Of a DNA stretch of 64,000 nucleotides, positions 55,504-62,682 are shown piece by piece. Source of the DNA: Bacteroidales bacterium (GTDB taxonomy: Bacteria > Bacteroidota > Bacteroidia > Bacteroidales > B18-G4); the NCBI GenBank assembly GCA_018400295.1, contig JAGYMZ010000002.1:104581-168580 (forward strand), read 5' to 3'. Both the position numbers and the translations under genes were made by a program. Each line of letters begins with the position of its first letter. Position 1 is the stretch's first letter. The notes beneath the pieces were generated by a model, which was given only the letters and a program-made list of their open reading frames with translations, ran no database searches and had not been told where the DNA came from.

Positions 55504-55650
55504 GCTCTTTTTTTATGAACACCTATCCGGGTGTTTCTGTTCAGTATGCGGGTGAACGTGTGTATAAAACAATGTTTGTTGCCGGGCACCAGGACACAAC
55601 GATCAGCAATGCCTTCAGCATGTCCCTGGCCGCTAATTGTGATCCTAAGG

Positions 55651-55691
55651 ATCCGCCTTCGCTTCGGCGGACGAGAAGATATGGTTTAATT
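55651..55691. repeat. Dispersed hairpin repeat, copy 1
   Basis: ATCCGCC TTCGCTTC GGCGGA forms a short hairpin, followed by a tail CGAGAAGATATGGTTTAATT that is identical in copy 2 at 60815. The last 27 bp of the two copies match exactly. The tail supplies the TAA stop (minus strand, 55686-55688) of the M28 peptidase gene. Confidence 0.75.
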
Positions 55692-57377
55692 ATTACCGGG
55701 GCCCTGCATTTCACCGGAACCTTGTTTGATGTTGAAGTCATTTGCCAGTCCCCAGGCATTTATGTATCCGAGGGTAATGATCTTTGTCATTTTATCAAAA
55801 TTAACCTTCGATGCTTCATCCGTAGGCTGGTGATAATCCGGGGTAAAGCCGGCTATGAAAAAGGTGAACGGGATCCCTTTCACGGAGAAGGGTGCATGGT
55901 CGCTGCCACCTCGCCCTCCTTCGGAAGCCCAGTAACTCATTTCCAGTCCCAGGTCATACGCCTCATTGTTCTTATCTGACATTTCTTTCAGGCTGGGATG
56001 GGATTTGGTATACCCCATTCGGCATTCAATGCCCAGGGTATCTTCCTTGCCGTCGCGGGAGATCATATCGAAATTCATGTTCAGAATGATGTCTTCCAGG
56101 GGGATCGGGGGGTTATCCACAAAATAGCTGGAACCCAGCAGGCCTTTTTCCTCTCCTGTCCAGGCGGCAAACAGCAGTGTTTTTTCCGGCTGCTGACCGC
56201 TGGCTTGAAAGGCTTTGGCAATGGTCATCACCCCCACAGTTCCGGAAGCATTATCGTCTGCCCCGTTCCAGATGTACCCGTTGTGATATCCAAGGTGGTC
56301 GTAATGGGCACCGAGTACGATGACCGAATCTTCTTGTTTGCCCCCGATCTTACCAATAACATTGCGGGCCCTGATGATCTCCGAAACAACCGTGGTGTGG
56401 ATAAACACATGTTTGTCTTCAATTTCCGCGGGTTCCGGTTTCATTTTCCGGGTCACCCGTTTGCGGTATTCATCCGGATTGATGCCCGAGCCTTCCAGGA
56501 TATAATTCATCACCCGGGGCGTAACCCTGATCTCCAGGAGGGTGTTTTTTAAGGTATCTTTCGTTAAGGAATACCTGTATTCGTAAGGGGATTCTCTTTC
56601 AGTTTCCCCTTCATAATTTTCTGAATTATAGCGGAAAGGGACATTGACAGCCCATTGGTCCTGCAGGCTTGGGCCTCCCTCTTCAATAATTGCAATTGCC
56701 CCTCGTTCCCTGGCTTCTTTGTCCTTGTCACGGTTCAGGTAATAATACCCGTAGCGTCCTTTGGGATGGAATTTTTTATATGCTTCAGAGGCGGTATCCT
56801 CTATTCCGGGGAAACCTGCAAGACGGATGATAACTTTACCATTGATGTCCACTCCGCTGAAATCATCATAGCCTTCTTCTTCATTGACGTAGCCGTAGCC
56901 TGCGAACACCACCGGAGCTTCGCATTGCATCCCGCACGTGGATGCGCCTGTGATGGAGAAGTCGGTTTGATCATTGAATGAAACTTCCCGGACAGCGTTC
57001 TTATGCCGGCTGATCACACGGAATTCCTGGCAATCCCCGGGTTTGCTTTTGATCAGGTTGAATTCCTGAAAAAAGGACCTGTACCGCTCCGGTTTCTTTC
57101 CTGCCCACCGTTCCGACCGGGATACTTCCGTATGCTTATAATCGCCTGCCGGCTCCAATCCATAGATCTTGAAAATGCTGGCAATATAGTCTCCTGCGAT
57201 ATATGCCCCCCTGTGACCTGTTTCCCTTCCTTCGGTCCAGTCTGATGCCAGGAACTCCAGCTGCCCCTGCACCGCTTGCTTTGTAATGGCATCGAGGCCT
57301 TTTTCCAGGGCATTATTCTGGGAAAATGACTCCGTAACAATGAGGGTAAGTACAAGGGCGCAAATAAGATTTTTCAT
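55686..57377 (-). CDS. M28-family zinc aminopeptidase, exported
   Basis: A 563-residue secreted peptidase with signal peptide MKNLICALVLTLIVTESFSQ. A protease-associated insertion occupies about 130-300 (APVVFAGYGYVNEEEGYDDF). The dinuclear zinc ligands and catalytic acid are readable: H in GAHYDHLGY, D in NGADDNASGT, EE in WTGEEKGLLGS, D in NMNFDMISRDG, and H in GGSDHAPF. It removes N-terminal residues from peptides. The stop codon falls in a dispersed repeat, so the extreme C-terminus (GSGEMQGPGNN) may have been altered by its insertion. A four-unit 11-bp array lies 89 bp upstream of the start. Confidence 0.94.
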   Translation of the reverse strand: MKNLICALVLTLIVTESFSQNNALEKGLDAITKQAVQGQLEFLASDWTEGRETGHRGAYIAGDYIASIFKIYGLEPAGDYKHTEVSRSERWAGKKPERYRSFFQEFNLIKSKPGDCQEFRVISRHKNAVREVSFNDQTDFSITGASTCGMQCEAPVVFAGYGYVNEEEGYDDFSGVDINGKVIIRLAGFPGIEDTASEAYKKFHPKGRYGYYYLNRDKDKEARERGAIAIIEEGGPSLQDQWAVNVPFRYNSENYEGETERESPYEYRYSLTKDTLKNTLLEIRVTPRVMNYILEGSGINPDEYRKRVTRKMKPEPAEIEDKHVFIHTTVVSEIIRARNVIGKIGGKQEDSVIVLGAHYDHLGYHNGYIWNGADDNASGTVGVMTIAKAFQASGQQPEKTLLFAAWTGEEKGLLGSSYFVDNPPIPLEDIILNMNFDMISRDGKEDTLGIECRMGYTKSHPSLKEMSDKNNEAYDLGLEMSYWASEGGRGGSDHAPFSVKGIPFTFFIAGFTPDYHQPTDEASKVNFDKMTKIITLGYINAWGLANDFNIKQGSGEMQGPGNN

Positions 57378-57400
57378 GGTTTGGTTTTTTGGTTTTCATG

Positions 57401-57408
57401 CAAGTATA
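57401..57408 (-). promoter_or_regulatory. Possible -7 box of the M28 peptidase gene
   Basis: Minus-strand TATACTTG, one mismatch from TAnnTTTG, 23 bp before the ATG. Confidence 0.3.
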
Positions 57409-57465
57409 ACCAAAAGGATTATATGTGGTAGGTGTAAATATACCAATGTGGCTTGTGATTTTACC

Positions 57466-57509
57466 AGATGTCATCCAGATGTCATCCAGATGTCATCTGG
57501 ATGACATCT
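57466..57509 (-). repeat. Array of four 11-bp units, putative operator upstream of the M28 peptidase gene
   Basis: On the plus strand: AGATGTCATCC, AGATGTCATCC, AGATGTCATCT, GGATGACATCT, all contiguous. Read on the minus strand (the coding strand of the peptidase) the order is one inverted unit followed by three direct ones, the same arrangement as at 17519-17551 relative to the acyl-CoA dehydrogenase. It lies between the TatT-like gene stop (57518) and the peptidase start (57377). Confidence 0.7.
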
Positions 57510-57517
57510 GAAAATAC

Positions 57518-58399
57518 CTAATCAAATATTTCCCCCTCCTTCGACAATAATTCCTTTGACTGCTTCTGGAAAAACACATTCCATGGATAAGGATTGCCTG
57601 CTTTGTGGGGGTCTTGTTCCAGCACCCAGTGAAGGTCCTGTTCAAATCCGGCTTTGTTTCCTGTCAGAGAATACAGATACCTCGCTCTGCCCCAGCGGTT
57701 TACGAGATAATCCGGGCCGGTTTCGATGGCTTTTTCGAAATAATCTGCTGCCTTTTCCTTACTCCCTCCAAATTTTTCAGGCACCGCTACATAATAGATA
57801 CCGCGGGAAAAATAATTTCCTCCGCCGGCCCAGTCAGGATCAATCTCATCCATACGGTCCATGATCACTTCGTTATGAATTACCAGGCGGGTATTGAACA
57901 TCCTGCCCAAAGGGGAAAGGCAATCTTTAAAGTAATTAAAAATGGCTGTATACCAGTAGCCCATTGCGTCGATTTCCCGCTGGCCGAGTTCATCGCAGGC
58001 TTCCCATACCGCTTCCCCGCTGTCAACTCTTTTTTTAAAACCTGAATTGGTATACATGGCCCGCTCACAATATTGAATGGCCTTTTTATAGTATTTCTTT
58101 TGTTCTTTCTTTTTGTCTGCATAAGCAGCACCCATCAGTATATTGTAGTTGCCCACTTTCCATAAGGCGTAAATATTGTCAGGATCTTTTTCAAGTACTG
58201 CTTCGTAGGCAACGATCAGTTCTTCCACTTCTTCTTTTGTATCCGCAGTCAATTCAATTTTTTTTGCCGTTGCAAGCATTTCACCGGGGTTGCCTTCTGT
58301 GTTCCCCTGATCAATGACTTCCCATCCGGGCTTCCAGGAAACACAGGAAGCCATGGAGCACATGATCAATGCAAGGGTGAATAATTTAAGCGTTTTCAT
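57518..58399 (-). CDS. TatT-like lipoprotein (TRAP transporter T-component family)
   Basis: A 293-residue lipoprotein: signal peptide with lipobox SMASC, then TPR-like helical repeats (EAVLEKDPDNIYALWKVGNYN, KAIQYCERAMYT, YFEKAIETGPDYLVNRWGRARY). This matches the TatT family, a trimeric periplasmic protein first linked to TRAP transporters in Treponema. No TRAP permease or binding protein is encoded nearby, so the partner is unknown. The DUF900-like hydrolase gene is 60 bp upstream on the same strand, so they may form an operon. Confidence 0.82.
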   Translation of the reverse strand: MKTLKLFTLALIMCSMASCVSWKPGWEVIDQGNTEGNPGEMLATAKKIELTADTKEEVEELIVAYEAVLEKDPDNIYALWKVGNYNILMGAAYADKKKEQKKYYKKAIQYCERAMYTNSGFKKRVDSGEAVWEACDELGQREIDAMGYWYTAIFNYFKDCLSPLGRMFNTRLVIHNEVIMDRMDEIDPDWAGGGNYFSRGIYYVAVPEKFGGSKEKAADYFEKAIETGPDYLVNRWGRARYLYSLTGNKAGFEQDLHWVLEQDPHKAGNPYPWNVFFQKQSKELLSKEGEIFD

Positions 58400-58459
58400 A
58401 TGGTTAAGGTTTAATGGTGTCTCTTACATGGGGCCTTGCGGAAATTTTACGGATACCGT

Positions 58460-59491
58460 TCATTTTAGCAAATCATAACCCAGTCCCTCTATATTTATTC
58501 TGAACATTGTTGGGTCTGATACATCAATTCCTTCGCCGTGAAAAAGCGAACGGTAAAATTTCCGGATGTTCGGGACCTCTTCAGGGACTTCCCCGATAAA
58601 ATACGTGTGCGACAGACCGGTGGGAATTTTAAATCCCACGGCTTCGGAAAAGTTGATATAAACAGCAGTCCCTGCCAGCGGCAAATCCAGTCTTTCTCCA
58701 AGCTGCCGGCCGTCTGATGTAAATATCCTGACCCCGTTCAGGTTGAAATCCTTCTTATTGCTAATAACGAACAAACGTTTCTGAAAATTCAGCTTTTCAA
58801 GCCATGCTATGTGGTTTTTAGCGTTTACCGCTGCCGCATTCAGCACCAGGTTGTCGATTAGGTGCCGGTCCAGGTCCAATTCAATATCCGGATCTTCCAC
58901 AAGCCTTTGCAGGAAATAATTGCCCAGGCTATGGTGGAATAAGGTTATGTGGTTGTTATGAAGGGGACTTGACTTTTGTTCCTTGCTTTTTTCAACCAGT
59001 TTGAGAAACCGGTAAAAGCCGGGCGCCGATGTGCGGACATTGCTTTTGGAATTTTTGAAGTTCCTGGCTCCCGTTGCATCCGGCAATTCAGAAGGCCATG
59101 TGAACAGCAGAACACTGACATTGTATTCATCGCTGATCTGCCATCCCCTTTCGGCGGCTTCGTCAAATGTTTTGTGATCCCCATGAACGTTGATGACAAT
59201 GTCCCTGTTCCCTGGCATGTCGCTGAGAAGGGCCGTAAAATCCGGCCGGATCTGGTAAATCCATCTTCCCCCCGGACAATGACATGCCTTGGTATACCTT
59301 AACCTGCCCTCCGGATCCAATGTGCTTCCAAAAAGTGCATCGTTTTCTTTTTCCGGGGCTTTGATCCTGTTGGTTACGATCCATAAGCAGGAATCGGGTT
59401 GTTTTGCGTTTGAGTAATTGCAGAGCAGACTGAAATAAAAAATGAAGGAAACGATCCAAAAAAACCCGGAACAACGGATATGGGGATACAT
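58460..59491 (-). CDS. Exported alpha/beta hydrolase (DUF900-like)
   Basis: A 343-residue protein with N-terminal signal or anchor (SGFFWIVSFIFYFSLLCNYS). The nucleophile elbow is HHSLGNYFLQ, with Ser as expected nucleophile but Gly-x-Ser replaced by His-His-Ser. The upstream VINVHGDHKTFDEAAERGW and FTWPSELP are typical of the DUF900 branch of alpha/beta hydrolases. The catalytic His may be in GLSHTYFIGEV. Substrate unknown; esterase or lipase-like activity is possible. A partner role with the downstream TatT-like lipoprotein is only inferred from proximity. Confidence 0.75.
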   Translation of the reverse strand: MYPHIRCSGFFWIVSFIFYFSLLCNYSNAKQPDSCLWIVTNRIKAPEKENDALFGSTLDPEGRLRYTKACHCPGGRWIYQIRPDFTALLSDMPGNRDIVINVHGDHKTFDEAAERGWQISDEYNVSVLLFTWPSELPDATGARNFKNSKSNVRTSAPGFYRFLKLVEKSKEQKSSPLHNNHITLFHHSLGNYFLQRLVEDPDIELDLDRHLIDNLVLNAAAVNAKNHIAWLEKLNFQKRLFVISNKKDFNLNGVRIFTSDGRQLGERLDLPLAGTAVYINFSEAVGFKIPTGLSHTYFIGEVPEEVPNIRKFYRSLFHGEGIDVSDPTMFRINIEGLGYDLLK

Positions 59492-59714
59492 ATGTTAAGT
59501 ATTTTACATAAATATTTCTTAAATGTATGAAAAGTTATCATAAAAGATTCCCTTGAATGTGGAATTTTAACGGGAATATTTTGAATTTAACCCTGCCATT
59601 CGTAAATTTAAAGTCTGAAACCGTAAATATTTTAAACGGGCAACCAAAATATTCAATAAATTGCAGGAAATCTTTTTAAGTTTATTAATCCAGTATTCAT
59701 CAAAATGATCCATT

Positions 59715-60746
59715 ATGAAAAACTTTACTCGTTTTATTGGCATTTCAGCTGCTTTTCTACTCCTTGGTTTTTCTGCGGCTCAGGCACAAAGTGTTTTGTG
59801 TGTTGACCGCGACGGGAGTTTTTATTCTGAAAATTTTACCGATTGCTGGCCTATGTTCCAGGATGCATTGGATGCGTTGGATATCACGTATGATTACATA
59901 GAGATCGAGGACCCGGCGAATAACGGGCCCGATGCAACCACAATGGCAGCATATGATGTTGTGATCTGGTTTACAGGAGAAACATGGCAGGAAAGTCAAA
60001 CCATGACCACCGATGATGAGTTCAATCTTGTATTGTACACAACCATTAATCAGGGCAAGTTGTTCCTGTCTGCCCAGGACTACCTGTACGACAGATACTC
60101 CAATGCCGGTACTTTATCGGCCGGTTCTTTCCCTTATGATGTTTTGGGATTGAGAGAGGTCCTTCAGGATGTCTGGCAAGTTATTTTGCCGGATACCTCG
60201 GTTGTGTATGGCTCTGCCGGCTCACTGGCTGATGGCATGGAATTTGGCGTGCAGGATATTTTTACGACCACCGCCCGTGAGAACCTGTATATTGATCTGT
60301 TCATGGAATTCGAAGGCAATCCCTTATATGAAATGGGATTTGCCGGTTCCGACAGCGTGGCCGGAAATCAATATGATCCCGGAAGCGGTTACCGTACGGT
60401 TTTTTCAACCGTATCCTTTGCTTCCATCATTCAGGAGGATATCCGGACTACCATGATGGACAAGATCATTGCATGGCTGATGGGAACAACGGAAATCAAG
60501 GATCCCGCCATGGATAAAAAGGAGATCCTTGTTTATCCCAATCCTGCCAAAGACTTTGTTACGGTTGGCATTGATGAGAACATCGACCGGCTGGTAATTT
60601 TCAACGGCATGGGTCAGCAAGTGTATAGCCATCAGGTTGGCGATTACAAAACCAGGGTGGATATTTCCAGTCTTGAAACCGGGATGTATATGATCCAGGC
60701 ACACACGGCCAGTGGGATCAAAACCTCCCGTATGATCGTTGAATAG
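59715..60746 (+). CDS. Secreted protein with T9SS type A sorting domain
   Basis: A 343-residue protein with signal peptide ending AAQAQS. The main part (about 27-255) has an alpha/beta look resembling ThuA- or GATase-like folds seen in secreted proteins (YDVVIWFTGETWQESQTMT, KLFLSAQDYLYDRYSNAG), but no catalytic motif is certain. The C-terminal domain is a T9SS sorting signal (ILVYPNPAKDFVTVGI, LETGMYMIQAHTASGIKT). It stands alone with its own terminator and converges with the serine hydrolase gene. The 223-bp upstream region is AT-rich without a clear promoter. Confidence 0.82.
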   Translation: MKNFTRFIGISAAFLLLGFSAAQAQSVLCVDRDGSFYSENFTDCWPMFQDALDALDITYDYIEIEDPANNGPDATTMAAYDVVIWFTGETWQESQTMTTDDEFNLVLYTTINQGKLFLSAQDYLYDRYSNAGTLSAGSFPYDVLGLREVLQDVWQVILPDTSVVYGSAGSLADGMEFGVQDIFTTTARENLYIDLFMEFEGNPLYEMGFAGSDSVAGNQYDPGSGYRTVFSTVSFASIIQEDIRTTMMDKIIAWLMGTTEIKDPAMDKKEILVYPNPAKDFVTVGIDENIDRLVIFNGMGQQVYSHQVGDYKTRVDISSLETGMYMIQAHTASGIKTSRMIVE

Positions 60747-60775
60747 AATATTGGCTTCTTTCTGAGATGCTTTCG

Positions 60776-60813
60776 AAAGGATCCCAAGCCTCACCGGGAT
60801 TGGGATCCTTTTT
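60776..60813 (+). terminator. Rho-independent terminator after the T9SS protein gene
   Basis: AAAGGATCCCAA and TTGGGATCCTTT form a 12-bp perfect stem with a 12-nt loop, ending in T5. It can work on both strands. Confidence 0.85.
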
Positions 60814-60814
60814 A

Positions 60815-60861
60815 ATCCGCCTTCGCGTTCGCTGCGGCGGACGAGAAGATATGGTTTAATT
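60815..60861. repeat. Dispersed hairpin repeat, copy 2
   Basis: ATCCGCC TTCGCGTTCGCTGC GGCGGA followed by CGAGAAGATATGGTTTAATT; the last 27 bp equal copy 1 at 55651. The loop is 6 nt longer than in copy 1. A further small hairpin, CCGATGC-TCT-GCATCGG, follows at 60864. Confidence 0.75.
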
Positions 60862-60898
60862 CCCCGATGCTCTGCATCGGAAAAATGGGTCCAGAGTT

Positions 60899-61042
60899 CT
60901 ACCCTGGGGTTAAATACCGTTTATTGTGCCATGCCTGATCAATGACCTGGTGGATAAAGTCCACTGTGGAGATTGTAGTTGCCAACCATCGGCTAAGGGT
61001 GCCCATCGCGGGGTGGAATCCGGAGGCTGCGGGGGTAGTCAT
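60899..61042 (-). CDS. Possible 47-residue small ORF downstream of the serine hydrolase gene
   Basis: Starts 7 bp after the serine hydrolase stop on the same strand (MTTPAASGFHPAMGTLSRWL, ending WHNKRYLTPG-stop). It is not in the ORF track because of length. Its frame continues after the stop as further open codons into repeat copy 2, so it may be a decayed repeat-associated gene and not a working one. No family was recognised. Together with the repeat and terminator it accounts for the 303-bp gap 60747-61049. Confidence 0.25.
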   Translation of the reverse strand: MTTPAASGFHPAMGTLSRWLATTISTVDFIHQVIDQAWHNKRYLTPG

Positions 61043-61049
61043 TGGCTCT

Positions 61050-62597
61050 TCAATTATTGGCAACCTTAAAGAACCTTAGTTCCGTAAAGTCAAAGTCCGG
61101 ATTCGGGATGTCGATCTGCATTTCTTCAACCTCCCCTTCGGCATTGATCAGGAAATTGACGGTTCCGCCGGGTAGTGACGGTACTTTTTCAAATTCAACG
61201 TTCCAGGTGTTGTATTGCCGGTGCTCCAGGTTTCCCAGGAATATTTCCGTGGGAACGAGGTGGAGTTTGAGCTGGTCATTTTCCGGGAAAACGCGGGCAT
61301 CCCCGTACATCTTACAATGATAGGTGCCATGGTAAGCCTCCGGTGGCAGTGTAGGACCGGTATCTCCGGTTTTTGCCCTTTCGTTGCTTTGCGGGGAACC
61401 TTCTTGTTTCTCCCTGCCCTGTTCAATGGTGGCCAGAAAATCCGTGCTCCAGTCCTTATGCTCACCTGTATCCAATAATACATCCAGGGTTTTGAACTTC
61501 AAAGGGTAGTACAGGCTGCTGTTTTTGTTGGTCAGGATGACGAAACCCAGTTTTTCTTCCGGGACAATGGTGGTGTTGGAAATGAAGCCATCGTAACCGC
61601 CCCCGTGACCGATCACTTTGCGGCCGTGATAATCAAAAAGCGCCCAGCCCAGCCCGTAGGATTTAAAATGGGTGGAGGGCCACATGGATTCCGACCAGGG
61701 GCTGACGTACTGGATGGTCTGGGGAGCCCACATCTCACGGAAGCGTTCCGGGCGGATCAGGGTGTCCCCGCCCGGGGTCACGCCCCGGTCCAGCTGGAAG
61801 AACAGCCAGCGGGAAACATCGCTAACCGTGGAGATCAGTCCGCCTGCAGGGGCGATGTTGTCCCAGTTCAGCCAGTCAATGGCGATGATGGTATCCCGGT
61901 AATCGTTGTGGGGTGCCGATACATTTTTGAAACCTGCCAGGTCGTGCGTTGAACTGATGGTCCGGTCCATGCCCAGAGGGTCCAGGATCCGTTCCCGGAT
62001 GAAGGCATCCCAGCTCTTTCCGCTGGCTTTCTCAATGATCAGTCCTGCGGCCAGATACATGATGTTCGAATACCCGTAATGGGCCCGGAAACCGTATTCC
62101 GGCTCCAGGTACCGGGCATTTCTCACCACTTCTTCCCGCGAAAGGTCCGTTCCGTACCAGAGCAGGTCCCCGCTGAAGGTTTTCAACCCGCTGCGGTGGG
62201 TCAGCAGATCGCGGATGGTGAAGTTTTCGGAGACATAGGGGGCATACAGCTCAAACCATGGCAGGTGTTCCCTTACCTTGTCGCTCCAGGATAGTTTCCC
62301 CTGGTCCGCGAGCATGGCCAGGGCAGTACTGGTGAAAGCCTTGGTGTTGGAGGCAATGGCAAAAAGGGTGTTGGTGTCGACAGGCTCCCGGGTGTTGATG
62401 TTCCGTGTCCCGTAGCCTTTGGCGAAGATCAGCTCACCGTCTTTCACAATGGCAATGGCCATCCCGGGGACTTTCCATTCCTTCAGGGCCCGGGCATAAT
62501 AGCGGTCCAGGGAATCCAGGGCCGTATCCAGTGAAGTCTGTGCCGTCAGGGAAAGGGAAATGAGCATTACAGGAAGATATCGCAGCAGTGTAAGCAT
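61050..62597 (-). CDS. Serine hydrolase, class C beta-lactamase/PBP4* family, with DUF3471-like C-terminus
   Basis: A 515-residue exported protein with signal peptide MLTLLRYLPVMLISLSLTAQ. The SxxK motif is S83-N-T-K86 in AIASNTKAFTS, the YxN motif is YSN in HYGYSNIMYLAAG, and the third motif is IGHGGGYDGF in place of KTG. The last ~110 residues (AYHGTYHCKMYGDARVFPENDQ) resemble DUF3471. Such proteins are usually D-aminopeptidases or esterases and not true beta-lactamases. A -7 box lies 30 bp upstream. It diverges from the gene at 62683. Confidence 0.92.
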   Translation of the reverse strand: MLTLLRYLPVMLISLSLTAQTSLDTALDSLDRYYARALKEWKVPGMAIAIVKDGELIFAKGYGTRNINTREPVDTNTLFAIASNTKAFTSTALAMLADQGKLSWSDKVREHLPWFELYAPYVSENFTIRDLLTHRSGLKTFSGDLLWYGTDLSREEVVRNARYLEPEYGFRAHYGYSNIMYLAAGLIIEKASGKSWDAFIRERILDPLGMDRTISSTHDLAGFKNVSAPHNDYRDTIIAIDWLNWDNIAPAGGLISTVSDVSRWLFFQLDRGVTPGGDTLIRPERFREMWAPQTIQYVSPWSESMWPSTHFKSYGLGWALFDYHGRKVIGHGGGYDGFISNTTIVPEEKLGFVILTNKNSSLYYPLKFKTLDVLLDTGEHKDWSTDFLATIEQGREKQEGSPQSNERAKTGDTGPTLPPEAYHGTYHCKMYGDARVFPENDQLKLHLVPTEIFLGNLEHRQYNTWNVEFEKVPSLPGGTVNFLINAEGEVEEMQIDIPNPDFDFTELRFFKVANN

Positions 62598-62627
62598 GAC
62601 CGCAGGTATTGATTGGGAATAGGTTCA

Positions 62628-62635
62628 CAAAGCTA
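62628..62635 (-). promoter_or_regulatory. -7 box of the serine hydrolase gene
   Basis: Minus-strand TAGCTTTG, 30 bp before the ATG at 62597. Confidence 0.5.
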
Positions 62636-62682
62636 ATGAATTTTCACTAACTTGCATCTTTATTACTGGTTACAGATGCTTT

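Noticed and set aside
55541-55759. 72-codon minus-strand ORF across the dispersed repeat and the end of the M28 gene
   Set aside because: It overlaps the peptidase in another frame and is largely repeat sequence.
61050-62597. True class C beta-lactamase (resistance gene)
   Set aside because: It has the SxxK and YxN motifs but an HGG motif in place of KTG and a DUF3471-like tail, typical of peptidase/esterase relatives.
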